Source: Phyto melanocephala (lineage: Eukaryota > Arthropoda > Insecta > Diptera > Rhinophoridae). Taken from it: a stretch of DNA of 64,000 nucleotides. The position numbers and the translations under genes are program-made. Shown here piece by piece: positions 1 through 11,360 of this stretch (position 1 is its first letter; every line of letters begins with the position of its first letter). The notes beneath the pieces are model-generated. The model saw nothing but the letters and a program-made list of their open reading frames with translations. It made no database searches and was not told the origin of the DNA. Where the stretch lies: NCBI GenBank assembly GCA_941918925.1, contig OW799234.1, positions 105,769,884-105,833,883 on the forward strand, written 5' to 3'.

Positions 1-460
1 CCAAAGATACAAAATTACCGATTTTACCCGTTTTTAGCCCTTTGCCCCCTAAATTCCAAAATTTCGAAAAAAGTACAAATATTCATTATAGATTGTGTTA
101 AGGAGAGTAAAACTACGTTTTTACTTTATTACTGCTATCCCCCTTTCAAAGTTAAATGCTTTTCAAAACAGTACCAAAGTTCAGTTTTTACCCGTTTTAT
201 CCCCTCAAAACTCAAAATTTCCAAAAAGGCTCTTGGATCCTTTCTGAATTTTTGTGATATCTTTATTAAGCCCGAAGATACTATGTTAACGATTTTACCC
301 TTTTTTATCCGTAAACCGCTGGACGGATTTTGTGCAAACTTCACATAAACCATCTACTTAATAGTCCGAACAAAGCCTTAACATTTGGTTCGGATAAGTG
401 AGCCCGTTCTTGAGTTATAAAGTCACAACGCACTTGCAACAATTTATTATATATATAGAT
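1..460 (+). repeat. Family B dispersed repeat, copy 1 (cut by window start)
   Basis: This segment matches the body of the copy at about 50712-51140: the same ordered phrases (accgattttacccgttttta, ttatagattgtgttaaggag, gtgagcccgttcttgagtta). It ends in the shared tail atatatatagat. The head is missing because the window begins inside it. Its GTG/ATG-initiated minus-strand ORF is not a gene. Confidence 0.75.
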
Positions 461-1203
461 ATATATTCCTGTTATGCTGAAATCCTTCTCAATATTAATA
501 CATTTTGCCAGAGATATATTGTCTTATAAAGCTGTTAAATATAAAAAGAAATATAAAATTGTTTTAATTAATTTTTCTTTTATTTTGTTTCAGGTAATTT
601 ATGCTTTAAAATTATACATACAAGTAAGTGGAAGCATAAAGCAAATGACCTTAAATTGCTTTAAAGCAATGTTTAATAAATCTATTTAAAAAATTTTTTT
701 TTTAAGTTTTGCGTATTGTAAAATTTTCTTTTTATAAAAAAATTCTCTAATATTCAATATCAAATTTGCCAATTTTTTGGATTTTATATTAATTTCCAAA
801 AATGACCCGAAAATTTTTATTACTTTTTATTCTATACTGTAAAAATATTTTACATTTATACTTTATTTATATTGTAATCGAAGAAAACATTCTAACGATT
901 TTTTAAATTATCATATATTTTAAATTTTTTTACTTTAAGACAAATATTTCAAAAAGTCTAAAAAAAACTAGAACATAAAGATTGTGCTGCAAAAGTTCGT
1001 TAAAATTATTGTTTACAATAAATGACTAAAAATTCCTTATAAGTACATATAATGAAAATTTCTAAATATTCAATATAGAAATATATGGTAAAATTTTATA
1101 TTAAAGAAAGTTTTACGAAAAAAAAAAAATTTTTTAAATTGTTTTTCAGCGAAATTTCAAATTTTATAAATTTTTTTACCAATTCTTAATTAAAAACAAT
1201 CTA
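461..1203. other. AT-rich stretch, nothing recognised
   Basis: Mostly A/T homopolymer-rich sequence. I see no coding region, RNA gene or defined repeat. Confidence 0.6.
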
Positions 1204-1204
1204 A

Positions 1205-1383
1205 TGGGTCGATTATGGATAGCAACCGAACTTCAGTTGCGTTACCAGCTGGCAACTACAATTTCTCGGTGGCTAAATTTTCATATAAAATTGACAGCTG
1301 GTAGTTGCCAGTTGCAATCTGTAATGCCTTTTTTGGCAACTGGCAACGTAATTGAGGTTCAGTTGCTATCCATAATCGACCCA
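1205..1383. mobile_element. Hairpin MITE, Harbinger-like (TAA target duplication)
   Basis: A 179-bp inverted repeat. The left arm begins tgggtcgattatggatagca, and the right arm ends with its exact complement (tgctatccataatcgaccca). The arms stay similar for about 45 bp, through repeated GTTGCCAG/CTGGCAAC blocks. It is flanked by TAA on both sides (1202-1204 and 1384-1386), as expected of PIF/Harbinger MITEs with TWA targets. It is clearly GC-richer than its surroundings. The 60-codon ORF across it is a by-product of the hairpin. Confidence 0.85.
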
Positions 1384-1386
1384 TAA

Positions 1387-2855
1387 GCAATATCTGTTTA
1401 AAAAATTGAGTAAACTTTTTTTGTACAATTTTTATTTTAATTATCCAGTAATAAAAAATTTTCTACAGCTTCACAGCGTATTGAAAATTTTCCTGCAATT
1501 TTTCATATTTAAATATAAATTGTTTAAGGTTTATAAAAATTAAATTTTTACAGAAGTTTTAAACAAATTTTAAATATAAAGAAGGTGCTTAGTTTAATTA
1601 TTTTGTTTTTTACCTTTTTTCTCTAAATATTAACAATAATTATTTCAGCTGAAAGTGTGTTTTATAATAAAAACATTTCTTTTATTTTTTTTTTTTTTAT
1701 TTTAATGACATTTTTGTTAAAATATAAACATTAATTTAATTTCCTGATGCTACACAACGGAGTAGCAAAATATTGAGACAAATAAAAAAAATTAAAAAGA
1801 TTAATTTTATTATAAAAAAGACCTTAAGCTGAAATAACTACTGTGAATATTTGAAGAAGCTTATTGTGAAAAATTTTTATTTGCAATACAATACATTATA
1901 GAAAATTTCAAAAATGTTTGTTTTATCCGAAAACTCTTAATAATGTATGACTGGCAATACAATTGCTTAAGTGACACGCTTAAATACACTTAAGTCTACA
2001 AACAACTACTTCTGCCTCATACGGAATCTTAAAGATACAAAAAACATAACCATATAAAAAAAAACTTCTATATCATACGCAGTCAAGCAGCAAAGCAATG
2101 TGACACATTTTTCTTCACTTTTTTTTTTAGGAACATTTTTTTTTTCAATTTTAAATCTAGTCCAAACATCAAATAGAACGTACAAGCAAAAAAAAAACCA
2201 ACAAGCATAAAATTGGCTTCAATTTATTTTTTTTTTCTTTTTATTTTGCACAAACACCACCAATTCTGACAGAGGGTATATGTACTTATGTCTGTACATA
2301 TAAGTTTGAAATTTCATTTGTTCCACCAAAAAATATTTATCTAAAACTTTTTTAATCATTTAGAAATGTCCTGGTGGTGGAAAACATACTTCCGGTCAAT
2401 CTTTCGATTTATTAAATAAAAAAAAAATATAAACAAAAATCTGTAAAAAAAAAAGTATGAAAAGTTAAAAAAAAATTTAAACTTATGCCCCTTATATTCT
2501 GGAAAAATGCTGCCCTTTTTGGATAATCGAATTTTTGCGCAGAATATAAAAATTAAATAGTTAGAGGTAAAAGGAACCAAATTTAACTGACTATAAAAAA
2601 AAGCAGAATTTTATTTATAAAATATTTTTTTGCCCGAAAACAGCAGTAATAGCATGAAATTAAACCAATTGCTTCAAGCAACAGTTTGAAGTAAACTGTT
2701 ACTCAAGTAGGTTTGGAAAAAAAATTACAAAATAAAATATAAACCAACTAATGAAAATGTTTATTTTAATTTTGTAAAGTTATTGCAAAGTATTAAACTA
2801 AAAAATTTACCTGAAGAAAATGTCACAAAAGTCCATTTGGATATGAGAGCCTTAA
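1387..2855. other. AT-rich stretch, nothing recognised
   Basis: Long T and A runs (1680-1700, 2115-2145, 2225-2240) and no convincing coding or repeat structure. Confidence 0.6.
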
Positions 2856-3752
2856 ATGCATCACCGTAATATCAGTTTTTATACAGATGGATTGAAGATT
2901 GGTCAACGAACTGGAGTGGTTTTATATGAAATTAGCTGGAAAAGAGATAAATATTTTCGCCTACCAGATCACAATACTGTTTTCCAAGCTGAGTTTATAG
3001 GAATTCCCAAAGTCATTATAAGGGTGAAGGGCACCAATTACGAAGCTCCGATTCGTATCTCCACGGATAGCCAATCAGATATTAAGACCATAATAAACAA
3101 AAAAGTTGAATATGGAGATATGCTGTAATGCGATGATACCAGACTATCACGGCATAATCGGACATAAAGAAGGCGACAAATTATCCATCACCTTGAAAAA
3201 TGCAAACCCCTTTAAAGGATATAAAATAAACTTAAAGTTTGGGCCATTAAAGAACACGTCAGATAGTGGTAAAATACTGCTTTCGTTAAGGTGATAAATA
3301 TACTATGGAATGAGCCAAGTCTTTAGTAATCAAGGGAGATTATGAAAATGAGTTGACCAACACTTAGAAGACCACCTAGTGCAATAACAGGTCCCACGCA
3401 GATGAGAACTCATCTAGCTCAAATCGAACTATCGGATGAAACGACATGAAGAGCATGTAAGGAAGAGGTTAAGACTTTGAAATACTACCTTTATAATTAT
3501 TCCACGTTTAGGCGTATTAGATGCGAGAACTTTAATATGGGCACTATGACAAACTTAAAAAATTTATGGAATTCGAACTTGAAATCCCTAAGAAATTATA
3601 TTACAGGTTCTGTAAACTTGACTTAATCGAGAAATTAACAGAATTGCGATGATGGTTTTTAGGAGAATTTTTTTCCTTAGAGCGCACAACATGCCCATTG
3701 GGCATACGTGCATACCAGTTATGGGCTTGCGCCTTAAGCCTAACCTACCTAA
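2856..3752 (+). pseudogene. Non-LTR retrotransposon 3' end with RNase H remnant
   Basis: A 5'-truncated LINE. At 2870-3125 a frame reads like a non-LTR RNase H domain: FYTDGLK carries the first catalytic Asp, VFQAEF the Glu and STDSQSDIK the second Asp. A frameshift near 3122 moves the next motif (IPDYHGIIGHKEGDKL) to another frame. Further on, RRIRCENFNMGTMTNL (about 3510-3560) and the phrase gcacaacatgcccattgggc match the tail of the copy at 21998-22320. The end is taacctacct near 3750. RNase H points to an I/R1/LOA-like clade rather than classic jockey, by inference. It is dead: frameshifts, no reverse transcriptase left. Confidence 0.75.
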
Positions 3753-3794
3753 AGAAGTAAATTTGTGTACAAAAAGTGTACAAAACCTAATCAA

Positions 3795-4730
3795 TGCAAT
3801 GTTCGCCTAATTTTTTAATAATATTTTCAGAATATTTTGTTTAAACACACTTTAATATTTATTACCAAGCATGAAGAATAAATATTTTTCATCATGTTGT
3901 ATATAGACTGTACCCACTTACAAGCAAAAAAAAAAAGTTCGCTGTAACCTTTGACTACAAATTTCGAAAATAAAAACATTTTGTTGAACTTCGAGTCGCA
4001 TTGAGAGTCGGACCTTAAAGAAATCGTATGACATGTCGATGCTTTTGTCTCGATGAGATCAATGTTTTGCTTTGAAGACCATCTCAATCTCAAGTACCCT
4101 GTTTCGGCATTTACCAACTGGAAATTAGTTTCTACCACTTTTGTATCAGACAAACAATTCAATGATATAAAAGTCTTGCAATAGCGGACTTTTCTCTCCG
4201 TTACAGTTAAGTGTACATATTAAAGAATTCTCTTCTTTTTATTTTTAAATTTTGATTTTTTAAATTAAATGCAGTCTCAAAAGTTTTGATAAATTTCGAA
4301 AAAAAACTTAGATGTTTAGTTGGTGTTGGTGCATACGTGTCTGTTTTTATTTATTTAATATTTTTTTAGAGACGTTTGTTTCCGTGCTACATACAACAGA
4401 AAAAACTGTCAGCTTTTCCACAAGTTACATGTTTACCTGACTTTTGGTAAGCTTTTTTTCCTCTATCTCTGTATTATAAATTCTCTAAATAATTTTTTTT
4501 TTTTTTTTATATAAAATTTTGAATTGTGAAAAAAAGCGAGACGTGTGCATGTGATGTCAAGCAGAAAACTACATGTGCATTTCTGGCTTTTTCCGTGCAT
4601 TAATTTAACAAAATTATTGCATGAAATATTAACTTTTGCTGCTGGCGTCACTTTTTGCCAACAAAATATTTTTCGAATACATTTAGTTTTTATTAACTGA
4701 AAAAAAAATATTTTTACTATCCCAGCAAAA
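3795..4730. other. No recognised feature
   Basis: AT-rich sequence with a 111-codon minus-strand ORF (3827-4162) that matches nothing I know and lacks gene-like composition. Nothing else seen. Confidence 0.5.
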
Positions 4731-5033
4731 AACTACAATAGTTCAATGTGAATAAAATTGTTCATGGATTCTAAATCAATAGTACAAGAGAAGGTATTTT
4801 TCCTAAATCCAAAATGGTTTGTCATAAATGATGTTCTTCAGAATACATGCAAATGCATGCAAAATATCTTAAACAATTTATGTAAACAAATAAATATAAC
4901 GCAAATAATATACATACGTTCCATACAATTATTAAAATGAAATGAATTTTCTTAAAATATTCGTATAAACACATAATTTAAAACATTTAATTAATTGATG
5001 AACTATTTTGAATGTCTTTTTTTTTTTGCTGGG
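4731..5033. mobile_element. MITE with CCCAGCAAAAA ends
   Basis: A 303-bp AT-rich element starting cccagcaaaaaac and ending tttttttttgctggg, an inverted repeat of about 11 bp. The same terminus occurs at 15235/15807 and as a lone end at 6125. I could not see a clean target duplication, so the superfamily is open. Confidence 0.6.
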
Positions 5034-5345
5034 ATTTTACATTGAAAATTTTGTTTAAAAAATTCAAAATTAAAACGATATTTTTCCTTGTTTTAGTTTC
5101 TACCTCCTAACATTAAATTAAATTTCTGTCATTTAAAAATAATATTTTTTTAACAAATTTGTACAAAATTTTTTGCTCTTTTGAGTTAATCATTACATTA
5201 CATTTGTTTTCTTGCTCTATTTCATTATGGTAAAACAGCTAAAGTCATACTTAACCCAGAACAGCTTCATTAATAAAATGCTGGCCACCGTCAATTTTCA
5301 TAAAAGTAAATATTTTGACTTTGACCATTTTAGCTCCAAGGCACA

Positions 5346-5911
5346 GATATATGCCTCTCTAATATATAACATTCTCGTATCTTAGTGTTTGTGATTAAAT
5401 ACCTCCGAAATGACTCGATCGATTTTCATGAAATTTTATGTGTATATCATCGGGTAGGTCTGAGAATCGGTCAACCTTTAATTTTCATCCTCCCCAACGC
5501 CACGCCTTTTTTCACGCCACCCTCAGGTAGGCGAGACTGCTAGACCGATCTTCTTGAAATTTTCACATAATATAATTAAGACTCTGAAATGATTAATAGG
5601 ATATTTTTTTAATCACGCCTACTTTTTTAATTATGTACTTGCATCGATATCGTTTTAAGTATTTTTCTTAAAATTATACACAATTTATAGTCCAGCCAAT
5701 GCAGAAATAAACGTTTGAGAATCATTCGACAACTATTTTTCATGCTCCTAAATATTAGGGGTGACTCACCCCAAAGGACAATTTATGCCTCACATAAACG
5801 ACTTCGATTAAATTTTAAACTAAGATAGATCTGCGTACCGTTTTTTTTAATGTAAAAAATATTTCCTCGAAATAATTTATATTGCAAAGCAACGTTTGCC
5901 GGGTCAGCTAG
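5346..5911 (-). repeat. Family B dispersed repeat, copy 2
   Basis: Reverse orientation: on the plus strand it ends gccgggtcagctag, the complement of the CTAGCTG.CCCGGC head. The body matches the copy at 12388-12890 in opposite orientation (for example ctgagaatcggtcaac and attttcacataatataatta). Confidence 0.7.
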
Positions 5912-7519
5912 TTTTAATATAGAAAATAGATGTCTATTTTCCCTCCCTAAAACAACATTAAAAATGAAATTGTATTATTTTACATAATTTTTTTCTACGA
6001 AAACTACCAACACGTAGAATACAATAATCCAAACTAATGCACTTAAAGTGACGATAGAATATTACAAAAGGGATTGTAGAATTAACAAGAGTGAATATTT
6101 TATATTCCAATTATTCCCTTATGTCCCAGCAAAAATTAAGTAATGACTTGCTATTACTGAACAATGACTATCTTATTAAGAAGTGTTTTAGTAGTGACTG
6201 GATAAGTGCTTATTTATCAAACATTTGCTTAGATATAAACACAATATAATTTTGTTATTGTGAAAGTTGTTAGGGGCTATGAAAATAACTTTGTATGATT
6301 CTCATTTCGTTTAACACACACACACAAAGTAAAAGTTTTCATGTTTTCGACAATGGTAATAGAGCAATTGATGAGATTAATGACGTTTTATAAATTGTTA
6401 GTGAATTTTTAAATTTAACAGAACGTATCGCAGAATAAACGAATCGAAATTTCGCCGTAAATAAAAGATCGTACAAATAATAAGTTATTTGAATTATGAA
6501 CATCAATTACTTTATTAATATTATAAAGGTATGTACCAGAGATCTGCAACGAATACTAATGAAGTAAGTCAACTTGAATCATTATTAATTTTTTCGTTGA
6601 TTTATACGCATTAATACTTATTGAAAAGTCTCTACTACTTATACGCACTTTTAAATTTAAGGTACTTATAGTACTCATATTTAGCAACACGTATGACTCA
6701 ATTGATTGCCATTGTCGTTCACGCAAGATAAAAAGATGACCAAAGGCACGTATGACTCGCGGACTCATTATGAAGTTGTTTGTTTAAACTAGGCTCGCCA
6801 GATAACAATTTGGCATTCATCATAATAATTGTGGATTGTTAAAAAAATAGACAATTTAAATTTAACAAAATAATACAAAAAACAACAAGCAAAAATATAG
6901 AGCTTTATTTGATGCCTATTTAAGAGATTTTATTTAAGTGAGCACCTAAGAACGCAGTTTTTTAATTTGCTGCAAAAAAATTGAACATGAAAATAAAAAA
7001 CACAAAATAACTGTTATTGCTTACCTCTTATTAGGGACTGCAAAACTTAGCCTAAAGGCCATAATCAGTTGCATTTATTTAAAAATTAAATAGTGATACT
7101 TGCAAAAACTGTATATTACACATTGTAAAATTGCAAATTTTCTGGCGGCCAAAAAATATCTTCTACTCTCCGACCTGGCAACATTGTTTTTTTCTTCATA
7201 CAAATGAGAGCTGTTTATGTTTTTGTTGTTGAGTCAACTTGCATCATTCTATGAAGATAAATAGTTTCTTAAAAATATGAATCAACGTGAGTAGTCTTGC
7301 AAATCATATAAATATGGGACGCCATAAATATAAGTACGACGTAATACTTATGTTCATTGTGAGTTGTACTTATAAATCAACGTTGTTGTGGGTATGAGTA
7401 CGTCAGCTCAGTTAAATTTAAATGATTTATACACACTTATACTCAAATTTTATGACTCATTACGAATATTGAAAAAACGACTCAATGCTGATCACTGGTA
7501 TGTACTAGAAAGATTAACT
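5912..7519. other. No gene; lone CCCAGC end at 6125
   Basis: AT-rich. It contains a cccagcaaaaattaag terminus at 6125 with no partner seen and a short (CA)n near 6315. No supported coding region. Confidence 0.5.
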
Positions 7520-7524
7520 CAGTT

Positions 7525-8715
7525 TAACAACCGGTGGAAGACCCGGTTTTTTACTTCGATTTTTCGAATGTCGAATACACCGGTTTTGTTAACCAACAAA
7601 AGCCGGTTTTTTATTTTTTATCTTTATGTTAATAATCGTACCGTTTTCTATAAATCAAAAAACTTATTAAATACTTTTCCATACTATTGTAAGAATTTAT
7701 TTGTTGTTTCAAAAACAAGGTATTAAGAAAAAACTTCAAAATGAAATTGCATAAAAACTGAAAAGATTTTCTCCCTAGCCTTTAAATTGTATTTTCAATT
7801 AAAGAAATCATTTTAAGCAAAATATATGAGTGCATATAAATTTAAAAATGCACAGAAGGAAATAAAAAAAAATTATAACAGTCCAATAAAAAAGTCTTTT
7901 TTATTTATTTATTTATTTTACCTATAATGAGTACTTTCGTCCTTAAGTGAAACGCATTAAAATCTAAGTAAGTCAACTGTTTTCATGTCAGTTATTGCAT
8001 ATTGATATTGGGCAGCCGAACAAATATCAACTGTAAAGTCCATATTTAGATATCGTTAATATAATTTTTTTTTTTAATATTTTTAGTTTTTTCATTAAGG
8101 AATTATATTTAACTAGAAAAGCCCGGCGCGCGTTGCTACGCCTTTTAATGAACAAAAATGCATTCTGAATTTAAATTGAATATCAAGTGCAAAAAGCTAA
8201 AAATTATAACTTTTTTTTATGGGCGTGGCACTGCCCACTTTTCTAATCACGAAATTATATAGTCATGACACCTTAATATGTGTGCAAAGTTTTAGAAAAA
8301 TCGGTCAAGTGCAAGTACCTCAAAATTATAACTTTTTAATAGGCGTGGCCCCGCCCACTTTTCTAATCACGAAATTATATAGTCATGACAGCTCAATATG
8401 TGTGCAAAGTTTTAGAAAAATCGGTCAAGTGCAAGTAGCTTAAAATGATAACTAATTTTTTTATGGGCATAGCCCCGCCCACTTTTTGCCACCCACAAAC
8501 ACTCCCTGGAATGTGTACAACAACTTGCCAAAGTTTGAGTCCGACCCGATTTTTACAGTTTCGGATTCTATAGCTAACACACACACACACAGACAGAGTT
8601 TCACTTTTATATATATAGATTGTTCGACCGGTTTTTTCTTAATTTTCAAAAAAGCAACAGGTTTTTTTTAAAATTCTGAATTTCGAACTATTTGAAAACC
8701 GGGTTCTTAAAAAAG
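7525..8715. repeat. CCGG-rich repeat interrupted by a family B copy
   Basis: CCGGTTTT-type motifs cluster on both sides of the family B insertion: accggtggaagacccggttt, caccggttttg and gccggtttttt on the left, gaccggttttttc and gaaaaccgggttc on the right. The outer motifs are roughly inverted. This suggests one older element with subterminal repeats, split by the 508-bp insertion at 8113-8620. Boundaries are approximate. Confidence 0.45.
8113..8620 (+). repeat. Family B dispersed repeat, copy 3
   Basis: Head ctagaaaagcccggcgcgcg, tail tttatatatatagat. The body holds a roughly 120-bp direct repeat (from about 8213 and 8335), each unit with a GGCGTGGC..GCCCACTTTT motif and the phrase gtgcaaagttttagaaaaat; a third partial unit follows. 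It ends in a (CA)n tract. The copy at 41763-42228 has the same architecture. Confidence 0.8.
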
Positions 8716-8744
8716 TCAAATAATCGATTACCTACTACTCACCC

Positions 8745-10027
8745 TTTGACATCTACTTGGCGATACGTTTCACTAAAACTAAAAAAATCATGAAAGCTAA
8801 CGTAACTCGGAAACTGCTACAGCTTTGTTGTCGTAATTACTGTTACTTATAGCTAAAGTATGATAAACAAAATGAGAATTATAAAAACATACTTATTTGA
8901 AATTTAATAGACTGTATTTATTAAGGCTAATGTCTAAAAAATAAGTTTGTTTGAGAGAAATAAGACTTAATTAAAGAAGTAAATTCTTCTTTTAATCGTC
9001 TTGTACTTGAAGATTTAAGAAGATAATTCTTGTTTTAATCGTCTTGTACTTGATTTTGTAAAACAATCCCGTTTTGTACTTGTTTTAAGAAAACCAAAAA
9101 TAAATCGTACTTGAATTTTTAAGCACGATTTCGGCTTAAATTAAGAACTTAATTCTTGGATTTAGAACATATTTTTTCTTTCTGTATACCAATGTAATGG
9201 ACAATCTTTGCTCTTCTCTAAACCAAATTATTGTTTTATATCAATATAACAGACTATACTTACCTTTTTAATAATAATTTTTTAACCAATATTTTTTTTA
9301 CTTTTATCATTTATTTTTTTGTTTATTTTTATTATTTATTTTCATTATTTCCTTAATTTTTGGTTTCCAATTTTTGTATATTTTTCATGTCAAAATTTTA
9401 AACGAAAGAACAGTCGAAAGCAAGTAATTAAGTAATAAAAATGTGGGACCTTGATTAATGCTATTGTTTTAGCTAACATTTAAATATTTTTGAAAATAAT
9501 GTTATTTTTGTGAAGACATTATACTATTTTTATCGTCTTACTATTTTAAAGGGGCAACCTATTGAAGTTTTTGTTTTAACATTAAATGAGAAAACTCAAG
9601 CCAACGCTTATTTATTATGACGAAATAACTGATAAGACAATACAAAAATAACTATTAGTTTTTTTCGACAATAAAATATTGTTATAGAAACTATACTATG
9701 TTCATCGTGATAATGTAGAAACCATAGTTTTTCTTTACTTTCATTAAACTCGCTAAGCTAGACTCATACTCAGTCTTTTATTTTTAATATATGTACATAC
9801 TTACCTTTTATACAATAGCCAAATGTTTACAATTAAAACAAAGATTAACAAACCTGCAAATAAAGAAAAAGTAATTTGAACATAAATTAAGTTTAGAAGA
9901 GTTTAACATTAACAAGTAAACGTGGTATAAAATTTCTTCGTTATATATATTTTTAAAACATTGGAATATCTCTTCAAATAAAATAAAGTTCCTTAATATT
10001 GAAAAAATTTGTTATTTTTATTCGTGT
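8745..10027. other. AT-rich, nothing recognised
   Basis: No supported gene. There are short local repeats of the type cttgtacttga with ttttaatcgt near 8990-9060. Confidence 0.5.
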
Positions 10028-10041
10028 CTTTTAGTGGTGTC

Positions 10042-10261
10042 GGTAGGTAGGTAGGTAAGGCTGGTGCAAAATTACCCTCACACCCTCACCCGGAGACCAT
10101 TACGGTCCACTGTGACGCCTTAACAGAGAGAATAATAGAATAGAAATAGTTAGAATAGAAAAGAAAGAGAAGCAGGCCAGTCCAGAGACTCTGGCGGGAA
10201 TCGAACCTGCAACCCCCAAACTAACAGACCAGCACAATACTGACTAGTCCAACGGGGCACC
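10042..10261 (-). mobile_element. tRNA-derived SINE, copy 1, with target duplication
   Basis: Read on the minus strand it begins ggtgccccgttggactagtc and has a Pol III B-box-like ggttcgattcc (within about 10190-10212), so the head is tRNA-derived. An unrelated body follows, then a tail of (TACC)n. A target duplication of 13-14 bases, (c)ttttagtggtgtc, flanks it at 10028-10041 and 10262-10275. A second copy lies at 19503-19744. It is not a functional tRNA gene, because the anticodon arm does not fold convincingly. Confidence 0.85.
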
Positions 10262-10275
10262 CTTTTAGTGGTGTC

Positions 10276-10661
10276 ACTCACTTATCATTTATCAGTTTAC
10301 AAAAGGAAAATTGAAGTATTTCAAATTTATATCACTGTGCTGCAGTGATGCCTTTAAAAGGACGCTAGAGACAGCTAGGTAGTTGAAAACCTTGACTCCA
10401 ACGGCTTACACTTTTATTTTTTTAATTTAAAATTTAGTTTTATCATGTCAACGAGTTCCATATCAATCCCATTTCTTAAAGATTTCAACTAATAAAAAAG
10501 CATTTAACCAGAAAAGTGTTAGATGAAAATAAGATATCATTAAAAGCTGTTGCATTATAAATTGATTGTTTGACAATAAAACTATTGTTGGTGTAAATAT
10601 ACTTCGTTTGCGATAATAGTTTTTGAAACATATTATTTTTAGTGACAACTATATCGAACTA
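10276..10661. other. No recognised feature
   Basis: AT-rich, no supported gene or repeat. Confidence 0.5.
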
Positions 10662-10925
10662 TATCGACCCTTGTGCGCGAATTTATCGTATGTTACTTTT
10701 GTTTAGAACTCGACTTTTTTATGCAAATTGGTTCTACACCGATTAATCCATCTGCTGATAAAAAATTTTAGCGATTACTGTTTTAGTTATGGAGATAACA
10801 CTGTGTACATTTTATCGTATGTAGCAGTGTTATTTACGTTTTTATTTATTTAAAAGTAATAAATACGCTTTTCTGTAAAATTTTGTTTTTGTAAGATACG
10901 ATAATTTCGCGCACAGGGGTCGATA
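10662..10925. mobile_element. MITE with 29-bp inverted ends, inserted beside or in a mariner
   Basis: The left end tatcgacccttgtgcgcgaa (10662 on) is the near-perfect complement of the right end ttcgcgcacaggggtcgata (to 10925). About 27 of 29 positions pair, including tacgataa/ttatcgta. It is 264 bp with an AT-rich centre. Mariner transposase code starts immediately at its right border, so it probably landed in that element. Confidence 0.75.
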
Positions 10926-11360
10926 TCTTCAGCAACGAGGCATACTATCACCTCATTGGATTCGTTGACAATTGCCGCATTTGGGCAAATGTGGGACCAC
11001 GAGCGATTTTTAAAAAGCCGATGAATCCAAAAAGAGCGACTATTTGGTGCGGTTTATGAACTGGAGGCGTCATCGCAACGTACTTCTTTGAAAATGAGAT
11101 CGGCCAAGCAACCCTGAATGTTGTTGGCTGTCGCTAGATTACAACGCACTTTTTGTAGCCAGAAATCGAGGATATGGAAGGTGCCACTGGCCACACTGGC
11201 CATGTTTCTCACGTTGTGGCGATGTTAATTGACACCGTTGGACTTCTTTCTTTCTTTGAGGACATTTAAAAGCAAAAAAATACGTCAATAAGCCAAGAAC
11301 AATTAATGAGCTAAAGGATAGTTCGGTTTATTGATAACATTGAAGAACCTTAAATATATC
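10926..11360 (+). pseudogene. mariner-like transposase remnant (C-terminal half)
   Basis: One frame reads FSNEAYYHLIGFVDN, NCRIWANVGPRAIF and KKPMNPKRATIWCGL. After an in-frame TGA follow TGGVIATYFFENEIGQA and, after two TAGs, PEIEDMEGATGHTGH. Another frame near 11280 gives KKYVNKPRTINELKD. These are mariner (DD34D group) motifs: the E-x2-F/Y-H-L-x-G region, PRVI..KPMHPxRVTVWC-like and QDGATCHT-like blocks. At least three stops and frame changes make it dead, and the N-terminal DNA-binding part is missing. Confidence 0.85.

Noticed and set aside
3827..4162. 111-codon minus-strand ORF
   Set aside because: No recognised motif, ordinary AT-rich composition and no splice or promoter support; length is possible by chance in 64 kb.
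6125..7000. A third full CCCAGC element
   Set aside because: Only the left end is visible; no matching right end was found.
7388..7726. 112-codon plus-strand ORF
   Set aside because: Crosses the CCGG-rich repeat boundary and has no domain; treated as chance.
10190..10261. A tRNA gene on the minus strand
   Set aside because: The B-box is good, but the cloverleaf is poor, the segment is repeated, and it is flanked by a target duplication, so it is a SINE head.
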